Of a DNA stretch of 20,620 bases, positions 14,183 through 20,620 are shown piece by piece. The first letter of the stretch is position 1; each line of letters begins with the position of its first letter. Below the pieces are notes generated by a model that saw nothing but the letters and a program-made list of their open reading frames with translations, was not told the DNA's origin and did not search any database. Origin of the DNA: a virus; the IMG/VR virus record IMGVR_UViG_3300015204_000321, positions 1 through 20,620 of that record; one strand, written 5' to 3'. The position numbers and the translations under genes were made by a program.

Positions 14183-15985
14183 ATGGGAGCCGCACGCATC
14201 TACAAGGCGGGATCGCCCTATAATGGGGCCGATCTGGCCGAGATCGATTATGAACAGACCAGCGACACGCTGTATATCGCGCACTTGGACTATCCGCCGA
14301 CCAAGCTGGTGCGGGCGGGCAATACCAGCTGGACATTTGCAACGGTGCGGTTTGCGCCGGCGATCTTGCCACCGGGCGGATGCGCGGTGCAGAGCACGAT
14401 TGGCGATACCGATACGGCCAACAACGGGCTGAATTATTTTCCGCAATCGGCGATGTATTGCGTGACGGCGGTGGATGACAACACCACCGAGGAAAGCACT
14501 GCATCACCCGCGGCGAGCGCGTTCAACGATCTGACGCTGAAGCGCAATTGCAACCATCTGTCGTGGCCCGCCGCGCCCCGAGCCACGCGGTATAATGTGT
14601 ATAAAGCCGACAACACCAAGTTTTATGGTTATATCGGCACGACCCGGGCGCTGACGTTTGTCGACGACAACATTGGCCCGGCATATGGCCAGGCACCACC
14701 CTTGGCAAACAATCCGTTTGCCGGTGCGGGCAATTACCCTTCGACCGTTACCTTGTTTCAGCAACGATCGGTCTGGGCCCGTTCGACCCATGTGCCGCAC
14801 GGGATCTGGACATCCAAATCAGGGCTGATCGAGAACCTGGATTATTCAACGCCGTTGCGTGCCAACGACGCCATGAGTTTTGCGATCATGGCCGGGCGGG
14901 TCAATTCGGTGAACCAGTTGACATCGACAAAGGCTTTGCTGGCATTGACCAGCGACGGCGTGTTCAAGATCGACGGTGATGGCGCGGGCAGCCCGATCGA
15001 TGGCGCGCGCCCGCCGGTGATCCAGCGCGAAGTTGGCCGCGGATCAGCGCGATTACCGCCGCTGGTGGTTGATAACGTGGTGTTTTACGTTCCATCAGCC
15101 GGGGCGTCGATCCGCAGCCTCGGGTTTGATTTTGCCATCAATGGCCTGCGCGCGAATGATGTGACGATATTTTCGCCGCACTTTTTTCAGGGCCACACGA
15201 TTGTTTCGTGGTGTTACAGCCAGGAGCCGCGATCGCTGATCTGGGCGGCGCGCAATGACGGCGTCCTGCTGTGCTTTACCTGGGAACAGGAACAGAAAGT
15301 CTGGGGCTGGACCCGGTGCGAGACCAGCGGCAAAGTTTTGTCGGTTTGTTCGATTACCGAGAATGGCGAGGACCGGGTCTATCTGATCGTTGAACGCACG
15401 ATCGCGGGGCAGACCAACCGTTTTATCGAGCGGATGGCATCGCATTTCTGGAACTCGCTGGCCGACTGCTGCTTTGTCGATTGCGCGGTTTCGGCCAGTT
15501 TTGCCACGCCGCAAGCGACCTTTACCGGCCTGTGGCATCTGGAAGGGGCGACCAATGTTGCCGGGCTGGTGGATGGTGTGCCGGTTAGCGGGCTGACGGT
15601 GACCAATGGCACGATTACTTTGCCGGCATCGATCGGCGCCGGGTCGGTGGTTTCGTTCGGCCTGCCTTATGCGGTTGATGTCGAGACCCTGCCGCTGCGC
15701 ATCAACCCGCCCGGAACGGGATCAAACCTTGGCCGGGTGCAGAACCCGGCGCTGGCAGTGCTGACGTTGAGCGCGACTGGCCCGATCAATGCCGGGATTG
15801 GCAGCGAGCAGCTGTTTGCGGTGCGGCCGCGCCCGACCGATCCGGCAGGTGCGTTGCTGGAAGGCGCTTATCCAGTATCGATGGACAACAAGGTGCGCGA
15901 TGAATGCACCGTCTGGATCAACCAGATTGCGCCCTTGCCGTTTACCCTGCTGGGCGTTGCAATCGATCCGGTGATCGGCGGATGA
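14183..15985 (+). CDS. tail nozzle protein, main part
   Basis: This 600-residue protein continues the nozzle where the preceding gene stops. Its start ARIYKAGSPYNGADLAEIDYEQTSDTLYIAHLDYPPTKLVR corresponds to the internal 'YEIATPY-EADL--L-Y-QSAD-LYI-HP-YPP-KL-R' of single-chain homologues. A fibronectin-like part (about 95-165, LSWPAAPRATRYNVYKA) is followed by YPSTVTLFQQRSVWARSTHVPHGIWTSKSG and VNQLTSTKALLALTSDGVFKI. Next come QEPRSLIWAARNDGVLLCFTWEQEQKVWGWTR and the NRFIERM region, and the C-terminus is beta-rich. ATG 14183 has AAGGA eight bases upstream and lies four bases after the previous stop. A stop in this frame at 14168-14170 rules out a simple extension. It overlaps the next gene by four bases (ATGA). 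Confidence 0.77.
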   Translation: MGAARIYKAGSPYNGADLAEIDYEQTSDTLYIAHLDYPPTKLVRAGNTSWTFATVRFAPAILPPGGCAVQSTIGDTDTANNGLNYFPQSAMYCVTAVDDNTTEESTASPAASAFNDLTLKRNCNHLSWPAAPRATRYNVYKADNTKFYGYIGTTRALTFVDDNIGPAYGQAPPLANNPFAGAGNYPSTVTLFQQRSVWARSTHVPHGIWTSKSGLIENLDYSTPLRANDAMSFAIMAGRVNSVNQLTSTKALLALTSDGVFKIDGDGAGSPIDGARPPVIQREVGRGSARLPPLVVDNVVFYVPSAGASIRSLGFDFAINGLRANDVTIFSPHFFQGHTIVSWCYSQEPRSLIWAARNDGVLLCFTWEQEQKVWGWTRCETSGKVLSVCSITENGEDRVYLIVERTIAGQTNRFIERMASHFWNSLADCCFVDCAVSASFATPQATFTGLWHLEGATNVAGLVDGVPVSGLTVTNGTITLPASIGAGSVVSFGLPYAVDVETLPLRINPPGTGSNLGRVQNPALAVLTLSATGPINAGIGSEQLFAVRPRPTDPAGALLEGAYPVSMDNKVRDECTVWINQIAPLPFTLLGVAIDPVIGG

Positions 15986-16458
15986 GCCGGGCCCGTGTGG
16001 CGGTGGCTGTGCGACTGGTTCCCGCGCGGGCCGAGCATGTGCCCGACCTGGCGAGGCGGATGCGGGCAATCGATCGCCTGGAATGTGAAGCGATGGGGCT
16101 GTGTGCCGAGTCAGCGTTGCGCCGCGGGCTGGCGACGAGTGCCCGGACGTGGACCGCGCTGTCAGGTAACGAGGTGCAGGCGATGTTTGGAGTGATTGTC
16201 GTGTCGGCGGCTGATGGCGATGGCATCGCGTGGTTTCTGGGCAGCGATCAGGTTGGCCGCCATGCCCGCCTGATGATTGCCGGGGGGCCGGCTGTCCTGG
16301 CTGAAATGCATCGCTACGCCCGGTGCTTGCGCAATTTCGTGTCCGCAGAAAACCGGCAGGCCATCCGCCTGCTCGAACACTGGGGATTTACCGTGGAACA
16401 GAGGCTTGTCGTGGTGCGTTCGGTCGCGTTTCGGCGTTTCATCCGGGAGACAAAGTGA
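15982..16458 (+). CDS. Gp13-like phage protein with acetyltransferase-type fold
   Basis: This 158-residue protein resembles the T7 Gp13-type family, which has a GNAT-like (acetyltransferase) fold and acts in virion assembly rather than clearly as an enzyme. VRLVPARAEHVPDLARRMRAIDRLECEAMG is the usual start, followed by ALRRGLATSARTWTALSGNEVQAMFGVIVV, then IAWFLGSDQV and a C-terminal RNFVSAENRQAIRLLEHWGFTVEQ. The last segment is the typical 'N-A-IR-L--LGF' motif of GNAT proteins. No acetyl-CoA loop (Q/RxxGxG/A) is obvious, so catalysis is doubtful. It starts with a four-base overlap with the nozzle stop and ends with a one-base overlap with the next gene. Confidence 0.7.
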   Translation: MSRARVAVAVRLVPARAEHVPDLARRMRAIDRLECEAMGLCAESALRRGLATSARTWTALSGNEVQAMFGVIVVSAADGDGIAWFLGSDQVGRHARLMIAGGPAVLAEMHRYARCLRNFVSAENRQAIRLLEHWGFTVEQRLVVVRSVAFRRFIRETK

Positions 16459-17018
16459 TGTGTGCGCCCCTTATTCCGCTGATTGCGACAGGGATCGGTG
16501 CCATTGGTTCCGGCGTCAGCATGGCGGCCCAAATGAGCCAGGCCAGAGCGCAAGCACAAGCGGCCAATGCCAATGCCGCCGCGCAAAGCAATGCTGCGCA
16601 AATCGGCCAGCAGAACATGCGCCAGGCCGCGCTGCAGCAATATCGGCAGATGGCCGATGTGAGCGGTGAGCAGACGATGCTGGCTGCGGCCAGCGGCAAT
16701 GCAACGGGTTATGGCACGGCAGCCAATGCGCTGAACGACACCCGGATTTTGGGCCAGGAAAACGTGGCGCGAATTTATGCGCAGGGTAACCAGAACCTGA
16801 TGGGATCCGACATCGGCGTGGCCAACGATCTGGCCCAGGCATCCGCCGCCAACAGCCGGCGCGACGCTGCGCTGGTGGGAGGACTGTTCAACATTGGTTC
16901 TGGCCTGATTGGCAGCGGGCAAGGCGGCGGTTTGTCATCGCTTTCGCAGGGTGCCGGCGGATCGGCATTGGGTAGCGCAAGCCAGTATGGCCCGTTCAGA
17001 GCGGGGTTGGGGCTGTGA
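16458..17018 (+). CDS. internal virion protein (gp14-like)
   Basis: This 186-residue protein is of the podovirus ejection-core type (T7 gp14 position). It starts MCAPLIPLIATGIGAIGSGVS, a hydrophobic segment (about 4-22) that could enter the membrane of the infected cell. An Ala/Gln/Asn-rich coiled coil follows (about 25-75, SQARAQAQAANANAAAQSNA). The middle has SGNATGYGTAANALNDTRILGQENVARIYAQGNQN. The C-terminal third is Gly/Ser-rich and probably flexible. In T7-type phages such proteins are ejected to form a channel through the cell envelope. GGGAGA lies seven bases before the ATG. One-base overlaps (TGATG) link it to genes on both sides. Confidence 0.7.
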   Translation: MCAPLIPLIATGIGAIGSGVSMAAQMSQARAQAQAANANAAAQSNAAQIGQQNMRQAALQQYRQMADVSGEQTMLAAASGNATGYGTAANALNDTRILGQENVARIYAQGNQNLMGSDIGVANDLAQASAANSRRDAALVGGLFNIGSGLIGSGQGGGLSSLSQGAGGSALGSASQYGPFRAGLGL

Positions 17019-18847
17019 TGCGCGCACCCGGCCTTAACCCCGGTGTGGTGCCGACGCAGCCGTACACGGCACGCTTTTCTGCGCCAAATGGACCCAGTAT
17101 GGCCAATGCCATCGGTGGTGCGCTGGTGGCGGGTGGGGCCGATCTTGGCAGATTGAACGACTGGCGATCGGTTATGGTGGCGCTGGGCGAGGATACCGCC
17201 GGGCGCGCCCGTGCATTGCAGGATCGTGCAACGCTTGACCATTTGATTGCCACCCACGCGGGCCTGCAAGGGGGCGACGCGGTGGCTGCGCAGCCGCAAG
17301 CGATTGACGAGATCGACCGGATCAGGGCGCTGGGGCAAGCAAGCCTTGGATCGCCGGGAATGGTGGCCGCGTATGACCAGCACCTTGACCCGGCGATCGA
17401 ATATGCCACGTCGCGGATTACCGGCCATGCCCTGCAACAAATGGGCGTGGAACGGCAAGCGGTGGCTGACCAGACCATGACCGCTGCGCAGCAATCTGCC
17501 GCGGCGGCGTGGCAGGACCCATCCCGGTTTGTGCAGGGGCTGGGGCAGGTTCATGCACTGGCGATCGGCCAGGCAAGCCCGGAAGCTGGCGATGCAGAGC
17601 GAACAGCGGTTGCGCGATCTGCGGTTGGTGCGACGGTTGCCAAGGCCATCGGACAGGCGCTTGGCGCCGGAGAGCCGGATTTTGCCGCGCATATCGTTGA
17701 CGGCTGGGGCGATACGCTGACACCGGCGGCATATCAGGTGGCGGTGGCGCGGCTTGGGCAATCCGCACAGGCGCAGCGCATGCAATCGATCTTTGCCCAA
17801 GCCGCCGGGGGCAATCCGGCACCAGGCCCGGGTAATGCGCAGACCCTGCCGCCACTGCCTGACATGCTGGTGATGGATGCACCGGCCGGGGCTGCAATTC
17901 ACCCGGTTGCAGGCGGCGTGGTAAGCGCGATCGAGGGCGCGCCGGACAATGCCACGGTGCGCATTTTGCATCCCGATGGCAGCAGCACGGCCTATGGCGG
18001 ACTGGGGCTTGGCGCAGTGACGCCGGGCGATCTGGTAACGCCGTCACATGCGATCGGCAGCGCCGGACCGCAGGTGACGATGACTGCGACCACGCCGACC
18101 GGCGAGCCCGCCGATGCCCTGACCCTGCTGAGCAAGGCCGGTGGGCCCGCAGCACTGATTGGCACAGCGCAAACCGCGCGCAACTGGGACGAGCCGACAA
18201 TGCTAGATCGCATAGCCCAGCGACAGGATATTTCATCCGCCGATCGGGCGTTGGCCGCAAATCTGGCGCAACGACGCATGGCGGCCGACCGGGCACAACA
18301 GACCCTGCAGGATCTGGCCGCAGGCAGGGCAGTGGTGGCCCTGGCAGCAGCTGTGCCGGGTACAGCGATGCAAGCTGCCGATCTGCCGCACGATCTTGTC
18401 GCACAAATGACACCGGCGACGCTTGCCAGCATCGACGGCGCGATGCGCGGTGCGGCCCAGACTGCAACCTTGCCTGCGCCGGACAATGCCACTGCGCTGC
18501 GGCTCGAATTGTTGCAGCGGCAGGCGCCGGCCCAGTTTTCGCAGATCAACCTGGCCCCGTTGATCGGTTTGGTGCATCCGGCAGACTTGTCGAAGCTGGC
18601 CGACAACCAGGCGCGTATTGCCGCTGGGCAGCCTGCCGAGCCGGGTATCGACGTCCGATCGGCAATCCTTGATGCCATGGCGCATCATGAATTCGGCAAT
18701 AGCGCCAGCCTGCCCGATCAGGCGCTACCGGCGATAACGACCCAGGCCGAAACGCTGTTGCGACTGGGCCGGGTCAATCTTGCCGACCGCCCGCTGATCG
18801 ACAGCGCCGTGGCCGATGCGATCCAAACCCACGGTGATTCTGCGTAG
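17018..18847 (+). CDS. internal virion/ejection protein with degenerate M23-like domain
   Basis: This 609-residue protein is at the place of the large core protein (T7 gp15/gp16). It is mostly helical and Ala/Gln-rich. A section at about 293-372 reads like an M23 (lysostaphin-type) peptidase fold: IHPVAGGVVSAIEG, then VRILHPDGSSTAYGGLGLG and VTPGDLVTPSHAIGSAGP. The metal-binding H-x-H before the end is replaced by QVTMTA, and the usual YxHL reads YGGL, so peptidase activity looks lost. No lytic transglycosylase domain is visible. The C-terminal part (about 380-609) is again helical. ATG 17018 overlaps the stop of the preceding gene; a GTG one codon upstream is possible. It is shorter than T7 gp15 plus gp16, so cell-wall opening may rely on other proteins. 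Confidence 0.62.
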   Translation: MRAPGLNPGVVPTQPYTARFSAPNGPSMANAIGGALVAGGADLGRLNDWRSVMVALGEDTAGRARALQDRATLDHLIATHAGLQGGDAVAAQPQAIDEIDRIRALGQASLGSPGMVAAYDQHLDPAIEYATSRITGHALQQMGVERQAVADQTMTAAQQSAAAAWQDPSRFVQGLGQVHALAIGQASPEAGDAERTAVARSAVGATVAKAIGQALGAGEPDFAAHIVDGWGDTLTPAAYQVAVARLGQSAQAQRMQSIFAQAAGGNPAPGPGNAQTLPPLPDMLVMDAPAGAAIHPVAGGVVSAIEGAPDNATVRILHPDGSSTAYGGLGLGAVTPGDLVTPSHAIGSAGPQVTMTATTPTGEPADALTLLSKAGGPAALIGTAQTARNWDEPTMLDRIAQRQDISSADRALAANLAQRRMAADRAQQTLQDLAAGRAVVALAAAVPGTAMQAADLPHDLVAQMTPATLASIDGAMRGAAQTATLPAPDNATALRLELLQRQAPAQFSQINLAPLIGLVHPADLSKLADNQARIAAGQPAEPGIDVRSAILDAMAHHEFGNSASLPDQALPAITTQAETLLRLGRVNLADRPLIDSAVADAIQTHGDSA

Positions 18848-18948
18848 ATCGATCTGGCAGGTTCGCCTGGCGCTGCAACAGCGCAATGCCCCTTTCCCCC
18901 GCCAGCAACCGCGCCAATCCGGATGGGATTGCGCGCAAGGAGTGACGC
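18848..18948 (+). other. intergenic gap with small hairpin
   Basis: The 101-base gap holds a perfect small hairpin, GCGCTG-CAA-CAGCGC (18870-18884), followed by a C/T-rich stretch with little T-run. A second imperfect stem (GCGCCAATCC with GGATTGCGC, about 18910-18937) precedes the AAGGAG site of the next gene. Neither is a clear terminator. No gene is seen. Confidence 0.3.
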
Positions 18949-19512
18949 ATGGTCGATATCAAGACCCCCAACCTTTTGCCTGGCCTGTCTGGCAATATGG
19001 TTGAAAGACGCCTTGTGGACATGGGCGATGGCACGTTTGCGCCAATGACCGTAACCACGCTGGCCGCGAGCACCAACATTGTCGGTACGGTCAACATCGG
19101 CGCAGTGGGCGGCGCCGCCACCTCGGCCAATCAGGCGATCGGCAATGCTGCGCTGGCCGCAATTGCTGCGCTGTTCGGTGCGGCCACTTCGGCGCCGCTG
19201 ACCGCTGTGATCGGCGATACTGCGGCCCACATTCTGGGGCCATTTTCACCGCAATTGTCGCGGCGGATCTGGTTGACCGTTAATGCCACATCCGCCGCTA
19301 CAGGAACAGCGCAACTGCTGCGATCGAATGATGGTGGCACCACCCGGATCGGGGTGACCCAAAGTGGCAGCATTGCCGGGTCCTATCGTTTTTCCGCGGT
19401 GGCCGGCGCGATCGTCAACGAACCGGTCCTGACTGAAACCGATGCCGGTGCGACCTACTATCTGTCGATAACGCTAACCGCCGGTAGCGTGACCGTGCGC
19501 CTGGCGCAGTGA
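18949..19512 (+). CDS. beta-rich phage surface protein (possible host-contact protein)
   Basis: This 187-residue protein has an N-terminal part rich in Ala, Thr and Gly (about 1-95). The C-terminal beta domain is about 105-187: RRIWLTVNATSAATGTAQLLRSNDGGTTRIGV, then SGSYRF-type strands and PVLTETDAGATYYLSITLTAGSVTVRLAQ. This tail resembles a domain common in prophage proteins of alphaproteobacteria, with the pattern 'G-vqL-RS-DGG' and 'E-GATY-L--T-G-v--R--Q'. Placed after the tail core and before lysis, it is a plausible small appendage or host-contact protein, but no receptor or enzyme function can be assigned. AAGGAG lies seven bases before the ATG. No separate large tail fibre gene is seen in the window. 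Confidence 0.6.
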   Translation: MVDIKTPNLLPGLSGNMVERRLVDMGDGTFAPMTVTTLAASTNIVGTVNIGAVGGAATSANQAIGNAALAAIAALFGAATSAPLTAVIGDTAAHILGPFSPQLSRRIWLTVNATSAATGTAQLLRSNDGGTTRIGVTQSGSIAGSYRFSAVAGAIVNEPVLTETDAGATYYLSITLTAGSVTVRLAQ

Positions 19513-19519
19513 GCGCCCC

Positions 19520-19837
19520 ATGAGTGACTTTGCCCGACCACCCGCCCATGATGCGCACATCACACAGGCGCTCGAACGCGCGGATGCCGCACGACGCGAT
19601 ATCAACCGGGTGGAAGCCGCGCTTGGCGATGGCATCGAGGCCCTGCGCATCGAAATGCAGCTGGGTTTCCACAAACTGACCGAGGAGATCATCAAGCTGC
19701 GGCTGGAAAATGCCAAGCGATCCGGCGCGGAACGGTTGTTCAAATGGCTGTTTACCGCTGCCGTCACGCTAGTTGGCATTCTGTTGACTTTGTTTGCGGC
19801 GGGTTGGGGCGAAATACACCCCCAAGCCCACCCATGA
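19520..19837 (+). CDS. coiled-coil membrane protein of the lysis cassette
   Basis: This 105-residue protein has a long charged helical stretch (about 12-70, probable coiled coil) followed by a single membrane helix at about 76-94 (LFTAAVTLVGILLTLFAAGW) and a short tail. This layout fits membrane proteins near phage lysis genes, for example an antiholin or a spanin-like or pinholin-like helper. None of these can be singled out. The start ATG 19520 lies seven bases after the previous stop with a weak ribosome-binding site. Its stop overlaps the lysozyme start (ATGA), which supports joint expression. Confidence 0.7.
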   Translation: MSDFARPPAHDAHITQALERADAARRDINRVEAALGDGIEALRIEMQLGFHKLTEEIIKLRLENAKRSGAERLFKWLFTAAVTLVGILLTLFAAGWGEIHPQAHP

Positions 19838-20367
19838 GGCCGGTTATGCCCACATTCACCGATGCGCTGGGCATCGTGTTGCGCGAAGAGGGCGGGTTTG
19901 TCGATGATGCCCGCGATCCCGGCGGGGCGACCAACCTGGGCGTGACAGCACGGACATGGCACGCCTGGAGCGGAAAGTGCCCGACCAACGATGCGATGCG
20001 GGCGCTGACGCCGGCTAAAGTTGCGGCCCTGTACAAAAGCTGGTTCTGGGACCGGGTCGCAGGTGACAAATTGCCAACCGCGCTTTCACTCGCCCTGTTC
20101 GATTTTGCGATCAACTGCGGCCCCGGCACTGCGATCAGGACGCTGCAGGCAGTGGTAGGCGCGCCGAAGGATGGCGTGCCCGGCCCAGCCACCCTTGCCG
20201 CGGCGCAAACTTACACCAGCAGGATCGGATTGGCCAAGCTGATTGTCCGATTTAATGATGCGCGTCGCGACCATTATCGCACGCTGCCGACGTTTTGCGT
20301 GTTTGGCAAAGGGTGGTTGGCACGCGTCGACCGGGTCGAGCAGGAGGCACTGACATGGGCTGGATGA
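19834..20367 (+). CDS. endolysin, GH108 lysozyme (muramidase)
   Basis: This 177-residue enzyme should cut peptidoglycan at the end of the phage cycle. The N-terminal domain carries the glycoside hydrolase family 108 signature EEGGFVDDARDPGGATNLGVT, with the likely catalytic Glu19 in EGG. ALYKSWFWDRVAGDKLP follows, and then ALFDFAINCGPGTAIRTLQ. The C-terminal part, with KLIVRFNDARRDHYRTLPTF and FGKGWLARVDRV, is the usual peptidoglycan-binding partner (PG_binding_3 type). No signal peptide is visible, so it needs a holin to leave the cytoplasm. ATG 19834 overlaps the previous stop (ATGA); ATG 19846, with GAGG upstream, is an alternative that would drop four residues. It overlaps the next gene by 13 bases. 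Confidence 0.9.
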   Translation: MRPVMPTFTDALGIVLREEGGFVDDARDPGGATNLGVTARTWHAWSGKCPTNDAMRALTPAKVAALYKSWFWDRVAGDKLPTALSLALFDFAINCGPGTAIRTLQAVVGAPKDGVPGPATLAAAQTYTSRIGLAKLIVRFNDARRDHYRTLPTFCVFGKGWLARVDRVEQEALTWAG

Positions 20368-20620
20368 TGCAGGCGCTGACCGGCGCGGACAACCGGACTG
20401 TTGCAATCGGGCGCCTGATCGGTTTTGCCATCGCCCTGGTCTTGCTGATCGGCCTGCCGATAACCGCGGCGGCAACGATCATCGCCGGACTGGTCAAAGT
20501 AGAAGTGTGGGCAGCGTTCATGGCTGCATTGCAAGTTTACACGCCGCTGGTGGTCGCCGCGATCGGCGGCCTGGTGTGGGGCACCAGTTCGACCGAACCG
20601 CGCCCCGACTGCGACAACGC
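20355..20620 (+). CDS. holin-like membrane protein (partial, cut by window end)
   Basis: Eighty-eight codons are visible and the frame is still open at the window end. The protein has two hydrophobic segments, about 17-46 (AIGRLIGFAIALVLLIGLPI) and 52-76 (WAAFMAALQVYTPLVVAAI), separated by a short charged turn KVE. The end seen is hydrophilic (TSSTEPRPD). Small size, two helices and overlap with the lysozyme gene fit a holin that opens the inner membrane, but other phage membrane proteins look alike. AGGAGG lies eight bases before ATG 20355, which makes the start very likely. Confidence 0.7.
   Translation, partial: MGWMMQALTGADNRTVAIGRLIGFAIALVLLIGLPITAAATIIAGLVKVEVWAAFMAALQVYTPLVVAAIGGLVWGTSSTEPRPDCDN

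Larger units (their letters stand above)
4768..20620 (+). mobile_element. podovirus-type prophage (right end outside window)
   Basis: From the repressor gene to the window end, all recognisable genes are phage genes in podovirus order: repressor, terminase, portal, scaffold, capsid, cement, adaptor, nozzle, internal virion proteins, surface protein, lysis. The cement and Bbp19-like proteins point to a BPP-1-type head, and the tail core genes resemble T7-type equivalents. No integrase, excisionase, replication, recombination or Cro-like gene is seen, and only one DNA-binding-like gene stands between repressor and terminase. All rightward frames appear open, so the structural module is not decayed. 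The exact left end is unknown (between about 4419 and 4767). Confidence 0.9.

Noticed and set aside
14150-14190. Programmed ribosomal frameshift joining the two nozzle genes
   Set aside because: No slippery heptamer is seen. The second frame has its own stop at 14168-14170, and the second gene has a well-placed AAGGA site and ATG, so separate starts are simpler.
15982-16458. Functional host acetyltransferase carried as cargo
   Set aside because: The gene is locked into the tail operon by overlaps on both sides, matches the phage Gp13-type pattern, and shows no clear acetyl-CoA-binding loop.
16775-17971. 398-codon open frame on the minus strand
   Set aside because: It is antisense to the internal virion genes, which have clear start/stop overlaps and family resemblance. 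The minus frame is Arg/His/Cys-rich and spans two gene borders.
1-20620. CRISPR array, reverse transcriptase, insertion-sequence transposase or anti-phage defence genes
   Set aside because: No regularly spaced repeats and no open frame with motifs of these families were found on either strand.

Overview
The window looks like part of a GC-rich alphaproteobacterial chromosome, probably from the Sphingomonadales. This placement is an inference. It rests on the codon bias, the short GGAATGACG-type hairpin repeat near 4545, the palindromic intergenic element at 4604-4709, and the gene families present. No species can be named from the sequence.

Positions 1-4420 look like host chromosome. They hold a possible small ORF (34-210, minus), tRNA-Val(UAC) (312-387, minus), an AI-2E/PerM-family membrane protein (482-1630, minus), a membrane-bound CHASE4-GGDEF-EAL cyclic-di-GMP enzyme (1805-4027, plus) and a small hypothetical gene (4041-4418, minus). 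Positions 4419-4767 contain no gene but carry two intergenic repeats, and the left edge of a prophage probably lies here.

From 4768 to the right edge lies a podovirus-type prophage. A LexA/CI-like S24 repressor (minus) faces an AT-rich control region, then a roughly 250-base noncoding leader that ends in a strong terminator-like hairpin. After this every gene runs rightward: winged-helix protein, terminase small-like, terminase large, small protein, portal, Bbp19-like protein, scaffold, major capsid, Bbp16-like cement protein, small protein, adaptor, nozzle in two genes, Gp13-like protein, two internal virion-type proteins, a beta-rich surface protein, a coiled-coil membrane protein, a GH108 lysozyme and a holin-like protein cut by the window end. 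The Bbp16- and Bbp19-like proteins tie the head module to Bordetella phage BPP-1-type podoviruses, and the tail-core genes resemble the T7-type plan.

The genes appear to form one late transcription unit. Most tail and core junctions are 1-4 base start/stop overlaps, while noncoding gaps with inverted repeats precede the capsid, cement, adaptor and surface-protein genes. No integrase, replication, recombination or Cro-like gene is visible, and packaging genes follow the repressor almost directly. The main points for a second look are this compact layout, a C/T-rich hairpin-loop RNA candidate in the leader, the split nozzle, and an M23-like domain that has lost its catalytic motifs.
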